Assembly (NCBI GenBank): GCA_013289955.1
Contig: JABCYZ010000040.1
Location: 1 to 58,504 of the forward strand
Reading direction: 5' to 3'
DNA: 58,504 nucleotides
From: Acidobacteriota bacterium
Lineage (GTDB): Bacteria > Acidobacteriota > Terriglobia > Acidiferrales > UBA7541
Shown here one piece after another: positions 38,988 through 47,426 of this stretch (positions within the stretch are counted from its first letter, which is position 1; every line of letters begins with the position of its first letter). A program made the position numbers and the translations under genes. The notes below the pieces were generated by a model. It made no database searches. It was not told where the DNA came from and saw only the letters and a list, made by a program, of their open reading frames with translations.

Positions 38988-40748
38988 CTAGGGCTGCGCC
39001 GCGACGGCGACGGGTTTCACGCTGTCATCCTTCGACCCATTGCCCAATTGGCCGTATTTGTTCATTCCCCAGCAGTAGACCTCCCCGACGGTGGTCAGCC
39101 CGCACGCATGCACTTGGCCGGTTGTCACCGACTTGAAAACAAGTCCTCGAGACCCAAAAACCGGTGCGGGTACATTGGCGGAAGCATCCGCTTCTGTTGC
39201 TACAACTGCGTCGTCGCCCCAACCCCAGCAGTCGGCCACGCCTTCCTTTGTGACGCCACAGCTAAACGTCTTTCCTGCGGAGAGATCTTCAAAGGTCAGC
39301 CCCCCTGCCACGGGCGCAGGCATAAGGCTCGGAGTATTTCTACCGTTGCCGAGTTGCCCGTACTCGTTGTCGCCCCAACAATAGCCTTTGCCCTGAGTGG
39401 TCACACCGCATACGTGTCCGTCACCGGTCGCGAGAGAAAGGAAATGAAGCCCTCCAGAAACCAGGGCAGGAACCGAACTATCGGTCTTCGAGCCATTGCC
39501 GAGCTGGCCTCGCGAGCCCGAGCCCCAGCAATAGGCGTCGCCTAGAGCGCTGATACCGCAGCTGAAGAATACTCCCGCACGCACGGTCCTAAAACTGTGC
39601 CCTCCGGTGACAGGACGAGGAGCGATCGAAGCGGATTTATTGCCCGTGCCGAGCTCCCCGTACTCGTTATCGCCCCAGCAGTACGCAGCACCGTTGGTCG
39701 CAAGTCCGCAGCTGTGATGGAACCCCGCACTCACTGCGGCGAATTTAAGTCCTCCGGAGACCGGAACAGGAGACCTGCTCCCTTCACCGGCGTCGCTCCC
39801 AAGCTCCCCGTCCCGATTGTCTCCCCAGCACAGGGCTGTGGCGCTTGCGGTGACGGCGCAGGTATGTCCGAAACCGGCGCTGATTGAAACAAAAAGAGAG
39901 CCCCGGACGGCAGAAGGCTGCGGACTGTCGCTGGCCGTCCCGTTTCCGAGCTCGCCGTCCGAGTTGCTGCCCCAGCAGGAGGCCATGCCGTGGGAGTTGA
40001 CATAACAGGTATGCCCTGCACCCGCACTCAGAGTCTCAATATTTCCCACGACGAAACGCTCGCGGAGTTTGACGGGAACGCCCCACTCCTTGAGTATCGC
40101 GAGAATTTTGGCAATATTCAGGGCCTCCCCATACGGCTGTTTGTCGCTCCGGAGCATCCCCACAATCTCAAGCCGGAAGTTCAGCAAAGCTCCTCCGGAA
40201 TGCCCCGGAAAGAGCGACTTCGACTCGAACCGTAACCAGTCTCCTTCTGTCTCGACAAATCCGTCCGGAGTTACACTCAGACTCCATCGCACGTCGTTCG
40301 GGTGTCCGGCGAGAAAAACCGGATCGCCTCTGCCGAGAAGAGCGGGGTCGCCGGCGCGGTCAAAGGGAAAAGCGTTCCCATCGATTCCATTTGCTTTGGC
40401 ATTCGGGACACTGAGCACGGCTAGGTCATGACCGGGGTCGAACTGACTCTGAAGCTTTGCTTTGATTGGTTTTCCTTGCAGTGTATAAAATTCGACGACC
40501 ACTTCCTGGCCCTGCCGATCCCCATCGCGGACAACGTGGTTAGCGGTGATGATGTAGACCTGGTCGTTTTCGGCGCCAACGATAATCCCTGTTCCATAAC
40601 TCACCCGGTCAGGAAATTTTGCCTCGATCCGCACGACCAGGAGCTTAATGTCCTCCCTCAGAGGATCCCGCGCCTGCGGATTTCCGAAGGAACGCGGGGA
40701 AAACAAAAGCAAGAGACAAATAACGGCCAGACCTGGACGCCGTTTCAC
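38988..40748 (-). CDS. Secreted trypsin-like serine protease with RCC1 repeats
   Basis: 586 residues from GTG 40748, overlapping the upstream stop by 4 nt (GTGA). Signal peptide about 1-23 (RRPGLAVICLLLLFS). A trypsin-like domain (about 30-230) has IITANHVV (His), PGHDLAVLSV (Asp) and FPGHSGGAL (Ser), a complete triad of the HtrA sort without PDZ. The rest is seven or so RCC1-type blades, each with SAGxxHTCxV and YCWGxNxxGxLGxG. The protein is likely active outside the cytoplasm, with the propeller as binding platform. RCC1 repeats on a protease are uncommon. It is the last gene of a three-gene operon with 40745 and 41914. Confidence 0.85.
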   Translation of the reverse strand: MKRRPGLAVICLLLLFSPRSFGNPQARDPLREDIKLLVVRIEAKFPDRVSYGTGIIVGAENDQVYIITANHVVRDGDRQGQEVVVEFYTLQGKPIKAKLQSQFDPGHDLAVLSVPNAKANGIDGNAFPFDRAGDPALLGRGDPVFLAGHPNDVRWSLSVTPDGFVETEGDWLRFESKSLFPGHSGGALLNFRLEIVGMLRSDKQPYGEALNIAKILAILKEWGVPVKLRERFVVGNIETLSAGAGHTCYVNSHGMASCWGSNSDGELGNGTASDSPQPSAVRGSLFVSISAGFGHTCAVTASATALCWGDNRDGELGSDAGEGSRSPVPVSGGLKFAAVSAGFHHSCGLATNGAAYCWGDNEYGELGTGNKSASIAPRPVTGGHSFRTVRAGVFFSCGISALGDAYCWGSGSRGQLGNGSKTDSSVPALVSGGLHFLSLATGDGHVCGVTTQGKGYCWGDNEYGQLGNGRNTPSLMPAPVAGGLTFEDLSAGKTFSCGVTKEGVADCWGWGDDAVVATEADASANVPAPVFGSRGLVFKSVTTGQVHACGLTTVGEVYCWGMNKYGQLGNGSKDDSVKPVAVAAQP

Positions 40749-41887
40749 TCCGGCACCTTCAACCAGCGCAGCACGCCGGCAATCAATCCAAAGAGATAGA
40801 CCGCCGTGCCCCAAAGCAAATAAAAGCCCCGTCGCGCCTTAAGCCAGTCGAGCCACGTCGGCATAAGGCTCCTGCGGGTCTCCGTCGACCCCGCTGTAAT
40901 CCCGTGAACGCTGCCGCGAAACTGGAAAACGACGCCGTCGTCTTTGAGCTCCAGAGACTCGATCTCTCCCTCTGAGCTCTCAAACCGAATGTCCTCGCCC
41001 GGCCGGAGTTTCAGTTCCTGTCCGTTTAATTCCTCAAAATAGATCGAGCCGGACAGGATCGTCGACAGACGGCGGACCGGCAGACCGTCCGGGCCCCTGC
41101 GGTTCTCGATTCGCAGGAGAGACAAGTCCTGGATATTGCGCGGCACGGGAGGGAGTTTCTGTGGGAGAACGAGGAAGGTAAGATCCAGATTGACGTCGTT
41201 CGATTGCGGCTCAAAGACGACCGGCTTGGGACTCAAAAAGGTAAGTTGGCGTCCGGTTCCGCCTTCCGGATCGACTCGCACCGGGCCAACCACGTCTGCC
41301 CTCAAATCGAAGCCCGTCCCTTCGAGCGCCCAGCGGTACTGCCCCGGAAGATCGGTCTTCTTGAACGATACGTGTGTTCCGGCGGGCAAGATGAGTTCGG
41401 GAAGGCCGACTTCGCCGCGGCTCTGATTCTCGGTAGCCACCGCGAGGTTTATCCCAGACTCAAAGTCGTGCCCCGAAGTCAGGGTCGCCGCCTCCGAGCT
41501 GCGGCCCCGGGGAAGTTGGATCGCTCTGAGTCCTGAAATACCCAGCGCCCCGAGGCGCAAAGGTTCGTTCAACAATTGCCGTTCGGGGAGAACGAAGCCT
41601 AACTCTGTCACGTGAAGGTCCAGTTCGATCTCTGTACTCCTGCGCCGGACAAACAGCAGAATGCTCACGATGACCAAGGTCGAGGCAAACAATGCAATCA
41701 GTGGCCAGCGCCTCCGGGGAGCCTTGGGCTGTGCCGCATCATAGATCCCTGCCAGGCTTGCGAGCCGTCGAAGCTCTTCTAACTGCTCTTGCGGAATGGA
41801 ACCTCCTGAACGAATCGCTTCTGTCTGAAGAGCATTTGCCCGGGCACGGACAAGAGTACGAAGTTCGTCTCGTTCTGACGCGGCCAT
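40745..41887 (-). CDS. Membrane-anchored protein of the protease operon, function unknown
   Basis: 380 residues from ATG 41887, with GGGAGAG just upstream. A soluble helical N-terminus (about 1-58, many Arg, Glu and Leu), a membrane helix (about 61-81, WPLIALFASTLVIVSILLFV), a large beta-rich domain (about 85-335), then a second helix near the C-terminus (about 352-375, FYLLWGTAVYLFGLIAGVL). The middle would lie outside the cytoplasm. I do not recognise a family. Position between a secreted protein and a secreted protease suggests that the three act together at the envelope. Confidence 0.75.
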   Translation of the reverse strand: MAASERDELRTLVRARANALQTEAIRSGGSIPQEQLEELRRLASLAGIYDAAQPKAPRRRWPLIALFASTLVIVSILLFVRRRSTEIELDLHVTELGFVLPERQLLNEPLRLGALGISGLRAIQLPRGRSSEAATLTSGHDFESGINLAVATENQSRGEVGLPELILPAGTHVSFKKTDLPGQYRWALEGTGFDLRADVVGPVRVDPEGGTGRQLTFLSPKPVVFEPQSNDVNLDLTFLVLPQKLPPVPRNIQDLSLLRIENRRGPDGLPVRRLSTILSGSIYFEELNGQELKLRPGEDIRFESSEGEIESLELKDDGVVFQFRGSVHGITAGSTETRRSLMPTWLDWLKARRGFYLLWGTAVYLFGLIAGVLRWLKVPE

Positions 41888-41913
41888 GCGATCGCTCTCC
41901 CTCGCTGTTTGGC

Positions 41914-42705
41914 TCAGTGCTCCCCCGCGTGGTAAAACCACATTCGTTGCGTGATGGGGCCTCCGTATCTGCTGGTTGCGCCAATCTCAAGGTAATAAAT
42001 TCCTGGTGTCTTGGGGCTCGGGAGATCGACCTGGATTCCTCGCTCCGCCGGATAGTATCCCTTTCCCAGTGCGTGGTCGCTGATCAAAAAGGAATGTGGC
42101 TGGCCGTCGGGCCCGACTTGCGCCAGGCTGATGAAAACTTCTTTTAATTCCGAACCCGGCACAAGCACCAACTGATACGCGTGAGTCTGCTTCTGGTCCT
42201 TCTGCCGGATCCGCAACGGCACATACAGCGTCCGATTTTCGCCGCCAATTTTGTACTCGGTATACCCGACGACGCCAATGTCTTGCTTGGAAAGATGAAG
42301 TGCGTCGAGAACTCCCGCCGGCCAAAGATAGGTGGTCGCGCCCGCGGGAATGTTTGCATCCATCTGATAGTAAAGTTTCTCGCGTAGTCCGTAGGCTCTT
42401 AGGTGAATCGGTGACTCGGCCGGGGAAGACCAATCGATCCTCAGATTCACTCGAGGATCGATCTCCTCAAAGAATGCGGTGAAGGAAGCAATCAGCAGCG
42501 TCGTGCTACCGGAAACTGGCTCGATATAAATGCCCTCGCAGCGGTCTCCTCGCAGTCGATACCCCTCGGGATTTTGTCCCAGCTGCATGAGATTCGGATC
42601 ACAAGGATTCTGCTGCGCGCGGAGCAGGCTGGACGGGCTTCGAGCCGACAGGAGGTACAAACCGGCGGCAAAACCGAGACACAATCGCGAATACTTCGAC
42701 TGCAT
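41914..42705 (-). CDS. Secreted protein of the protease operon, function unknown
   Basis: 263 residues. Signal peptide about 1-30 (LCLGFAAGLYLLSARS). The mature part is beta-rich with a Cys pair near the start (NPCDPN and GDRCEGIY), and strands such as TTYLWPAGVLDALHL, HAYQLVLVPG and PGIYYLEIGATSRYGG. It is not recognised; the last strands look like an immunoglobulin-like fold. AGAAGGA is set 8 nt before the ATG. It is the first gene of the operon leading to 40745 and 38988. Confidence 0.72.
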   Translation of the reverse strand: MQSKYSRLCLGFAAGLYLLSARSPSSLLRAQQNPCDPNLMQLGQNPEGYRLRGDRCEGIYIEPVSGSTTLLIASFTAFFEEIDPRVNLRIDWSSPAESPIHLRAYGLREKLYYQMDANIPAGATTYLWPAGVLDALHLSKQDIGVVGYTEYKIGGENRTLYVPLRIRQKDQKQTHAYQLVLVPGSELKEVFISLAQVGPDGQPHSFLISDHALGKGYYPAERGIQVDLPSPKTPGIYYLEIGATSRYGGPITQRMWFYHAGEH

Positions 42706-43120
42706 AGATCATTCCTTCTAGAATCCGGCACGAAAGCGGATTCAGGTGTTCATGGACTCCAGTACAATGGCGCATTCGGAATCCTGTTTTTCGAGAGAAC
42801 CTGTCGGAGATGAAAACCTCGACCTCTGTTTCGCTCTTGGAGTTTTCCGGGGCATCTGTCTTCCATCCGTCATTCCCGCACTCGAGTCCGGAGCAACATT
42901 GGCCCAGATTAAGCTACCTTGGCAAGTATTTCCTTTTCTGTACGCTGAACTGCGGAACACGCGGAGTCGCGTGGCAAAGACGACCAAAATAGAGTTCGAA
43001 AAACACGCCACGCTCGCGTGATCGGGCAAGTCCGGTATCCAGATTCCAGTAGTAGGCGATTCGTGTCGGAGATTCACCGAGAGACTCGACACTGGTTTTT
43101 CAATGAAATAGGCTTGAACA
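42706..43120. other. Intergenic region, no supportable gene
   Basis: About 415 nt between divergent transcription units. Short frames exist on both strands (for example 42746-43021 plus) but none has a ribosome binding site or family resemblance. Promoters for the minus-strand operon and the plus-strand PilZ genes should lie here; I cannot assign them with confidence. Confidence 0.45.
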
Positions 43121-43462
43121 GTGGACCAAGAACATCGTGGGTTGAGGTTTACGTTCAACGCCAGCGCTGAGATCGCTCCTGGGAGCTCGCCCGCTGCTTT
43201 TGCCCCCGCACGCGTGACAGAGCTGAGCTTCCGCGGCTGCTTCCTGGAGACTTCCGCTTCGTTTGAGCTTATGCATCCTGTTTTTCTGAAAATCCATCAC
43301 TCAGAAGAATATTTCGAGGCTGAGACATCGGTGCTCTATGTCAAACCCTCGGGCATGGGTCTGGTATTTCGCGAGGTAAAGCCTCAGTTTCGAGCTGTTT
43401 TGCAGAGATGGCTTCTCACCGCGCTTGACAACGAATCGGGTGGGCGCGAAATTCCGGGATAG
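43121..43462 (+). CDS. PilZ-like domain protein (first of two)
   Basis: 113 residues from GTG 43121. A single small beta-barrel: HRGLRFTFNASAEIAPG, TELSFRGCFLET, LKIHHSEEYFEAETSVLYVKP and GMGLVFREVKP, which is the PilZ strand order. PilZ domains bind cyclic di-GMP through RxxxR and [DN]-x-S-x-x-G; here the second motif reads E-L-S-F-R-G and the first is unclear, so binding is doubtful. No strong ribosome binding site. A second PilZ-like gene follows after 59 nt. Confidence 0.7.
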   Translation: MDQEHRGLRFTFNASAEIAPGSSPAAFAPARVTELSFRGCFLETSASFELMHPVFLKIHHSEEYFEAETSVLYVKPSGMGLVFREVKPQFRAVLQRWLLTALDNESGGREIPG

Positions 43463-43521
43463 TTTCGCTACCAGGGGACCTGTCCAAGAGTCAATTTCAC
43501 CTCTCCGACAGGTGATGATCG

Positions 43522-43878
43522 ATGGTTCAAAGAGACAAAACCTTGCAACCAGCCAAACGCCGTGCTGTCCGGCGCTGCCCGCTCGTCGCTTCTGCGGAGG
43601 TGACGGAGTTGAGTTCCGGAACGCTGCTTGTGGGTCGCTCCTCGGAACTGGGTCTGGGGGGCTGCTATGTCGACTCGCTGAATCCATTTCCCGAGGGGAC
43701 GCTCGTCGGATTGAAGATTCTCAGAGATCAGGGCGTCTTCGAGACTAAGGCAAAGGTAGCCTACTGTGACCAGAGATTCGGGATGGGCCTGGCCTTTACA
43801 GAGATGACGCCGGACCAGCGCTCGCTGCTGGAGGCCTGGTTAACCGAGATCGTCAGCCAACTCAGACCCGTTTTGTAG
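43522..43878 (+). CDS. PilZ-like domain protein (second of two)
   Basis: 118 residues from ATG 43522. It has an Arg-rich KRRAVRRCPL at the start, SSELGLGGCYVDS, FETKAKVAYCDQRFGMGLAF and a helical end. The fold pattern is PilZ. The Ser of the [DN]-x-S-x-x-G motif is Gly (E-L-G-L-G-G) although the Arg motif is kept, so the ligand may be bound weakly or not at all. Related to the gene just upstream and probably cotranscribed. Confidence 0.75.
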   Translation: MVQRDKTLQPAKRRAVRRCPLVASAEVTELSSGTLLVGRSSELGLGGCYVDSLNPFPEGTLVGLKILRDQGVFETKAKVAYCDQRFGMGLAFTEMTPDQRSLLEAWLTEIVSQLRPVL

Positions 43879-43941
43879 ATTCGCGTTCACAGATGCATAG
43901 CGCAGCAAGACCGCACCCGGCTTTGCCGACGGTTTGTATGC

Positions 43942-44442
43942 CTATTGATTTTGCGATGTCTGCGTTGGCCTTAGCGCCGCGGCTCCGAAATTCACGCTGA
44001 ATCGTTTGCACCATATGGACACCGCGCGGTATTTCGTTAGGTCCAAGTCGCTTCCAAGCGTGTAATTTTGATCGCCGATATTTCCTTTGATCACTCCGAG
44101 ATCAACAAAGCCAGCTTTTTCCACTGTCGCCGCGTCCTTCGCATCGTCCGCGGCGACCATGTAGACGTGAACGTCAGGGCCGTTTGAAGTGCTGAAGCCG
44201 GTAAAACGAAGAACGCGAGTGCCATCTCCTATCTGGTAGATGGTTGCGGTTCCTTCTGTCGGGTGCAAGATGCTGTAGAACCGTCCAGATTCCAGAGGCT
44301 GCGCCGACGAGGTGCCTGGTACGCTCGGCGTTGCTTCGTTGACACTTCGATTGACCACGAGCCGCTCCGGGCGAAATGCATACCAGGCACCCAAAAGCGC
44401 GACTGCGGCAAGAGGAATTGCAATTTTTATCCACGTTTTCAT
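43942..44442 (-). CDS. DM13-domain protein, membrane-anchored
   Basis: 166 residues. One N-terminal hydrophobic segment (about 5-25), then a DM13 domain (about 50-160): GRFYSILHPTEGTATIYQIGDG, LRFTGFSTSNGPDVHVYMVA, VDLGVIKGNIGDQNYTLG and YRAVSIWCKRFSVNFGAAAL with the conserved single Cys. DM13 domains are proposed to take part in electron transfer or redox chemistry outside the cytoplasm. Stands alone on the minus strand, after the dehalogenase-like gene by about 100 nt. Confidence 0.85.
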   Translation of the reverse strand: MKTWIKIAIPLAAVALLGAWYAFRPERLVVNRSVNEATPSVPGTSSAQPLESGRFYSILHPTEGTATIYQIGDGTRVLRFTGFSTSNGPDVHVYMVAADDAKDAATVEKAGFVDLGVIKGNIGDQNYTLGSDLDLTKYRAVSIWCKRFSVNFGAAALRPTQTSQNQ

Positions 44443-44539
44443 TTCCGTATCTCCTTGAGTTCAGGTATCTGGAACCGGGCGTTCCCCGGATGGACAGCGC
44501 CCTACACTTTTGTTTTTCTCGACCCTATGAGATAGATGG

Positions 44540-45574
44540 CTACATAGAAAGGAACTGTTTGACGAGAACGGCGGTGTCGTCAGGATTTTCTTCCGGGAAA
44601 AAGTGGCCGCCCTTCATCGGCTGCCCTTGCGCTTGCGGCGCCCATTGCCGCCAAATTCCCAGCGGTCCGCCGTCTTTTGCATAGAACATGTCGAGCGGGC
44701 CACCCTCAGCCCACAGATGCAGCATCGGACATTCAATTCGCTTGGATGCTTCCTTGTTTGCACGGTCGTGCTCGACATCGATAGTTGCCGCCGCTCGATA
44801 TTCCTCGCAGATTCCATGAACGCGGGCCGGATCGCGATAGGTGGAAACGTATTCCTCAAGTATCTCGCCGCTGAAGGAACCGTGCCCGAAGGGATTATCG
44901 AAGACGGCCTTGGGCGCGCCGAGTAAATAGCTCTCCGGCAGCGGGGCCTTTTGCGATAGCAAAATCCACGGCCAATAGGTCTGCGCGAATCGTGCATCTG
45001 ACCGCCTCCACGCTTCGAAAATCGGAATCACATCGAAGACTGCGAGTCGCTCCACGTTTTTCGGGTGATCCAGGGCCAGACGGTAGGAAACCCTTCCGCC
45101 GCGATCGTGGCCGATTAGCGTGAAGGAGGGAAAGCCGAGTCTGTCCATCACATCGACTAGTTCCTTCGCCATTGCACGCTTTGAATAAGGAAAGTGGTCG
45201 TCTGTTGAGGCGGGGATTCCGCTGCGACCGTAGGCCCGGAGATCTGCGCAAATCACAGTGTGGTTCTCGGCAAGCTTCGGAGCGAGGAATCGCCACATCA
45301 GACTGGTACGCGGGAAGCCATGCACCAGCAGAATGGCCGGTCCCTTTCCATAGCGGCGCAGGAATATCGTGTTGCCAGAAACCTCCACATGAGAAGTCTC
45401 GAAAGAAATCTGATCAGCGGGGGTCGCCACAGCATGTGGCGTGTCTTGTGCTTTCGCAAACTCGGTGAAAATGGCCTCCGACAGTACACCTAGAGATGCG
45501 CCGGCGAGCGCACCAAGAAAGCAGCGACGTTCCAACTTTTCCTCCTCGCTCCGACTCCTCGTTGCGGCTTCCAT
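44540..45574 (-). CDS. Exported alpha/beta hydrolase related to haloacetate dehalogenases
   Basis: 344 residues. A Tat-like leader (ERRCFLGALAGASLGV, cut about residue 43 after AKAQ) precedes an alpha/beta hydrolase. HGFPRT (85-90), DLRAYGRSG, the nucleophile elbow GHDRGGR with Asp157, and GGHFF with His324 follow the fluoroacetate dehalogenase pattern, including the two carboxylate-binding Arg (158, 161). In the cap, the YWHW of those enzymes reads YWPW, so the halide-binding His is a Pro. Epoxide hydrolase or another haloacid substrate is possible. GGAGGG precedes ATG 45574. Export is unusual for this family. Confidence 0.82.
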   Translation of the reverse strand: MEAATRSRSEEEKLERRCFLGALAGASLGVLSEAIFTEFAKAQDTPHAVATPADQISFETSHVEVSGNTIFLRRYGKGPAILLVHGFPRTSLMWRFLAPKLAENHTVICADLRAYGRSGIPASTDDHFPYSKRAMAKELVDVMDRLGFPSFTLIGHDRGGRVSYRLALDHPKNVERLAVFDVIPIFEAWRRSDARFAQTYWPWILLSQKAPLPESYLLGAPKAVFDNPFGHGSFSGEILEEYVSTYRDPARVHGICEEYRAAATIDVEHDRANKEASKRIECPMLHLWAEGGPLDMFYAKDGGPLGIWRQWAPQAQGQPMKGGHFFPEENPDDTAVLVKQFLSM

Positions 45575-45619
45575 TCGTTCCCTCCGGGCATGACGTTAAA
45601 TCCCGAGTCGCGATCCTGC

Positions 45620-46393
45620 CTAAATTCCCTTGATCTCGCCGCCGTCCATACGCACGGAAGCGCCGGTCATCCACTTCGCCACCGGGGATACCAGATAACT
45701 CATCAGATCGGCAATCTCCTCCGGCTTTCCAAAGCGTGTGATGCCAGCTTGCTCTGGAAATTTCTTGATGGCTTCTTCCACGGTGAGATTGTGGGCAGGA
45801 GCCCATTTTCTAAAGAAGGCCTGCCGGCGTCCGGTCATCACGGCTCCGGGCGAGACACTGTTGACCCGCACTCCGTCCTGGATTCCTTGCTCTGCGAATG
45901 CCTTCGCGAGTGCCGTGATGGCCGCGTTGATCGCAGCAACCGCCGCATTTCCGGGCTTGGGTTCGAGCGCTGCGCTCCCGGACATCAACACCACGGATCC
46001 GTTCGAGGCCATCAAGGCGGCCCAGGCCTCGGTCGTCAGACGGCGTGCGCCGTGAAACTTGAGCGCCAGGCCGTCGTCCCACTCGGCGTCTGACATCTGG
46101 AACAAATCAATCTGTGGCACGGCGCCCGCAATGTTTAGCAGGGCGTCGATTCTGCCAAAGCGTTCGAGAGTGCCCTTGATGACCGTCTCTGCCGATGACG
46201 GCAAGCGCAGATCAATGGCAATGACCATCGCCCTGGCCCCCACCGCGGTAATCTCTGAGGCTGCCGTCTCCAGGCTTTCCTTGTCTCGAGCGACGAGCAC
46301 GACAGCTGAAAAATCCCGCGCGAGTCTCAAGGCGGTGGCTCGCCCTATTCCCTGACTCGCACCGGTGACAACGGCGACCGACTTGATTTCCAT
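45620..46393 (-). CDS. Short-chain dehydrogenase/reductase family protein
   Basis: 257 residues from ATG 46393 (GGAAGG upstream; an earlier frame start has none). Rossmann fold with TGASQGIG for NAD(P), NIAGAVPQ in place of NNAG, MSGSAALEPKPG with the catalytic Ser, and VNSVSPGAVMTGR. At the place of the Y-x-x-x-K dyad the sequence is GNAAVAAINAAITAL, so Tyr and Lys are both missing. A set of SDR proteins with GNAA here is known to me by appearance only. It may bind cofactor without normal catalysis. It lies in a minus-strand run with three alpha/beta hydrolases. Confidence 0.85.
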   Translation of the reverse strand: MEIKSVAVVTGASQGIGRATALRLARDFSAVVLVARDKESLETAASEITAVGARAMVIAIDLRLPSSAETVIKGTLERFGRIDALLNIAGAVPQIDLFQMSDAEWDDGLALKFHGARRLTTEAWAALMASNGSVVLMSGSAALEPKPGNAAVAAINAAITALAKAFAEQGIQDGVRVNSVSPGAVMTGRRQAFFRKWAPAHNLTVEEAIKKFPEQAGITRFGKPEEIADLMSYLVSPVAKWMTGASVRMDGGEIKGI

Positions 46394-46482
46394 AAGACGA
46401 CCCTTCCAAATATTCCGCTGGGCTAGGCTCCCGAAGTGTTGCGCCTTTTCGGACTTTCGCACCGGCTCCCGCGAGGGACGAG

Positions 46483-47319
46483 CTAGTCTAAAAGAGTCTT
46501 TCGTGCCGCTTCCAGAATCACTTCGGTCACCACCGCCGGTTCTGAATACATGGGCGTGTGGTCCACGCGATGCGACCGAACCGTTGCGCCCATGCGATCC
46601 GCCATGAAATGCTGCGTCTTAGGATTGATCATGCGGTCTTCTTCAGCGACCAGGTACCACGACGGTCTTGATTTCCAGAGCGGCGCCGGCGCCGGCTCTT
46701 GAATACACTGAACCGAAATCGGCCGTTGCACGGAGGCCGCGATCTTTGCCTGATCAGGCGACGCCTTGTGTGCGAGCGCCCCGTGAAACGCGTCGTCGGG
46801 CATCCATACAAACCCGTGAGAATCGGGAACCATCTTGGGTGCTTCGGGACTCGGCGTGTCGCGGTAGAAGACCTTCGCCACCGTCTCACCCTCATCCGGC
46901 GCCAGCGCCGCCACATAGACCAGCGACTTGACCCGCTCTTCCCGGACCGCGGCGATCACCGCGCCCGAGTAGGCGTGTCCTACCAGGACCACTGGGCCGC
47001 TGGTACGTTCCAGTGCAGAGCTCAAAGCGGTAGCGTCGTTGGTTAAGGACGTAAGTGGGATCGGCGCACAGATCACCTTAAGACCGCGCCGCTCCAGAAG
47101 GAGAACAATGTTGCTCCAACAATAACCGTCAGCCCAGGCCGCGTGCACCAAAACGATTGCCGAGTTCTGAGGAAATTCGCCCCTCTTGGCAGTCCCGCCA
47201 GGCACACGCGTGCCAGCTTGTGCGGTATTTTGCGCTCGCGCAAATTCAGTGAAAGAGCCCTCGAGTGCAGCACCTAGAGAAGCTGCTGTGAGCGCGCCGA
47301 GAAAGCTGCGTCGTTCCAT
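46483..47319 (-). CDS. Exported alpha/beta-hydrolase-fold protein lacking the Ser nucleophile
   Basis: 278 residues from ATG 47319 with GGAGGAAG upstream. Tat-like leader MERRSFLGALTAASLGA, cut near residue 30, then IVLVHAAWADGYCW, the elbow VLVGHAYSGAVIAA and a late DHTPMYSEP with a His. The elbow Ser expected at 116 (GHSYGG in the paralogue at 52460) is Ala. The protein belongs to the small hydrolase group of EstC or salicylate esterase-like type. It may use another residue (Ser118 is two places on) or act as binding protein. The leader is close to that of 44540, though the enzyme part is of another subfamily. Confidence 0.8.
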   Translation of the reverse strand: MERRSFLGALTAASLGAALEGSFTEFARAQNTAQAGTRVPGGTAKRGEFPQNSAIVLVHAAWADGYCWSNIVLLLERRGLKVICAPIPLTSLTNDATALSSALERTSGPVVLVGHAYSGAVIAAVREERVKSLVYVAALAPDEGETVAKVFYRDTPSPEAPKMVPDSHGFVWMPDDAFHGALAHKASPDQAKIAASVQRPISVQCIQEPAPAPLWKSRPSWYLVAEEDRMINPKTQHFMADRMGATVRSHRVDHTPMYSEPAVVTEVILEAARKTLLD

Positions 47320-47426
47320 ATCTTCCTCCTTGTTCCAGTCACCTCTTGCTGAAAACTGAACCGACAACAATCACATTTTTCACTGATCTCATGTCAAAAC
47401 GATTCTCGGGGTGGAAGGGAACGGGG

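Noticed and set aside
42746..43021. 91-codon plus-strand frame in the 415-nt gap before the PilZ genes
   Set aside because: No ribosome binding site, no recognisable domain, and an equally long frame lies opposite; no reason to choose it.
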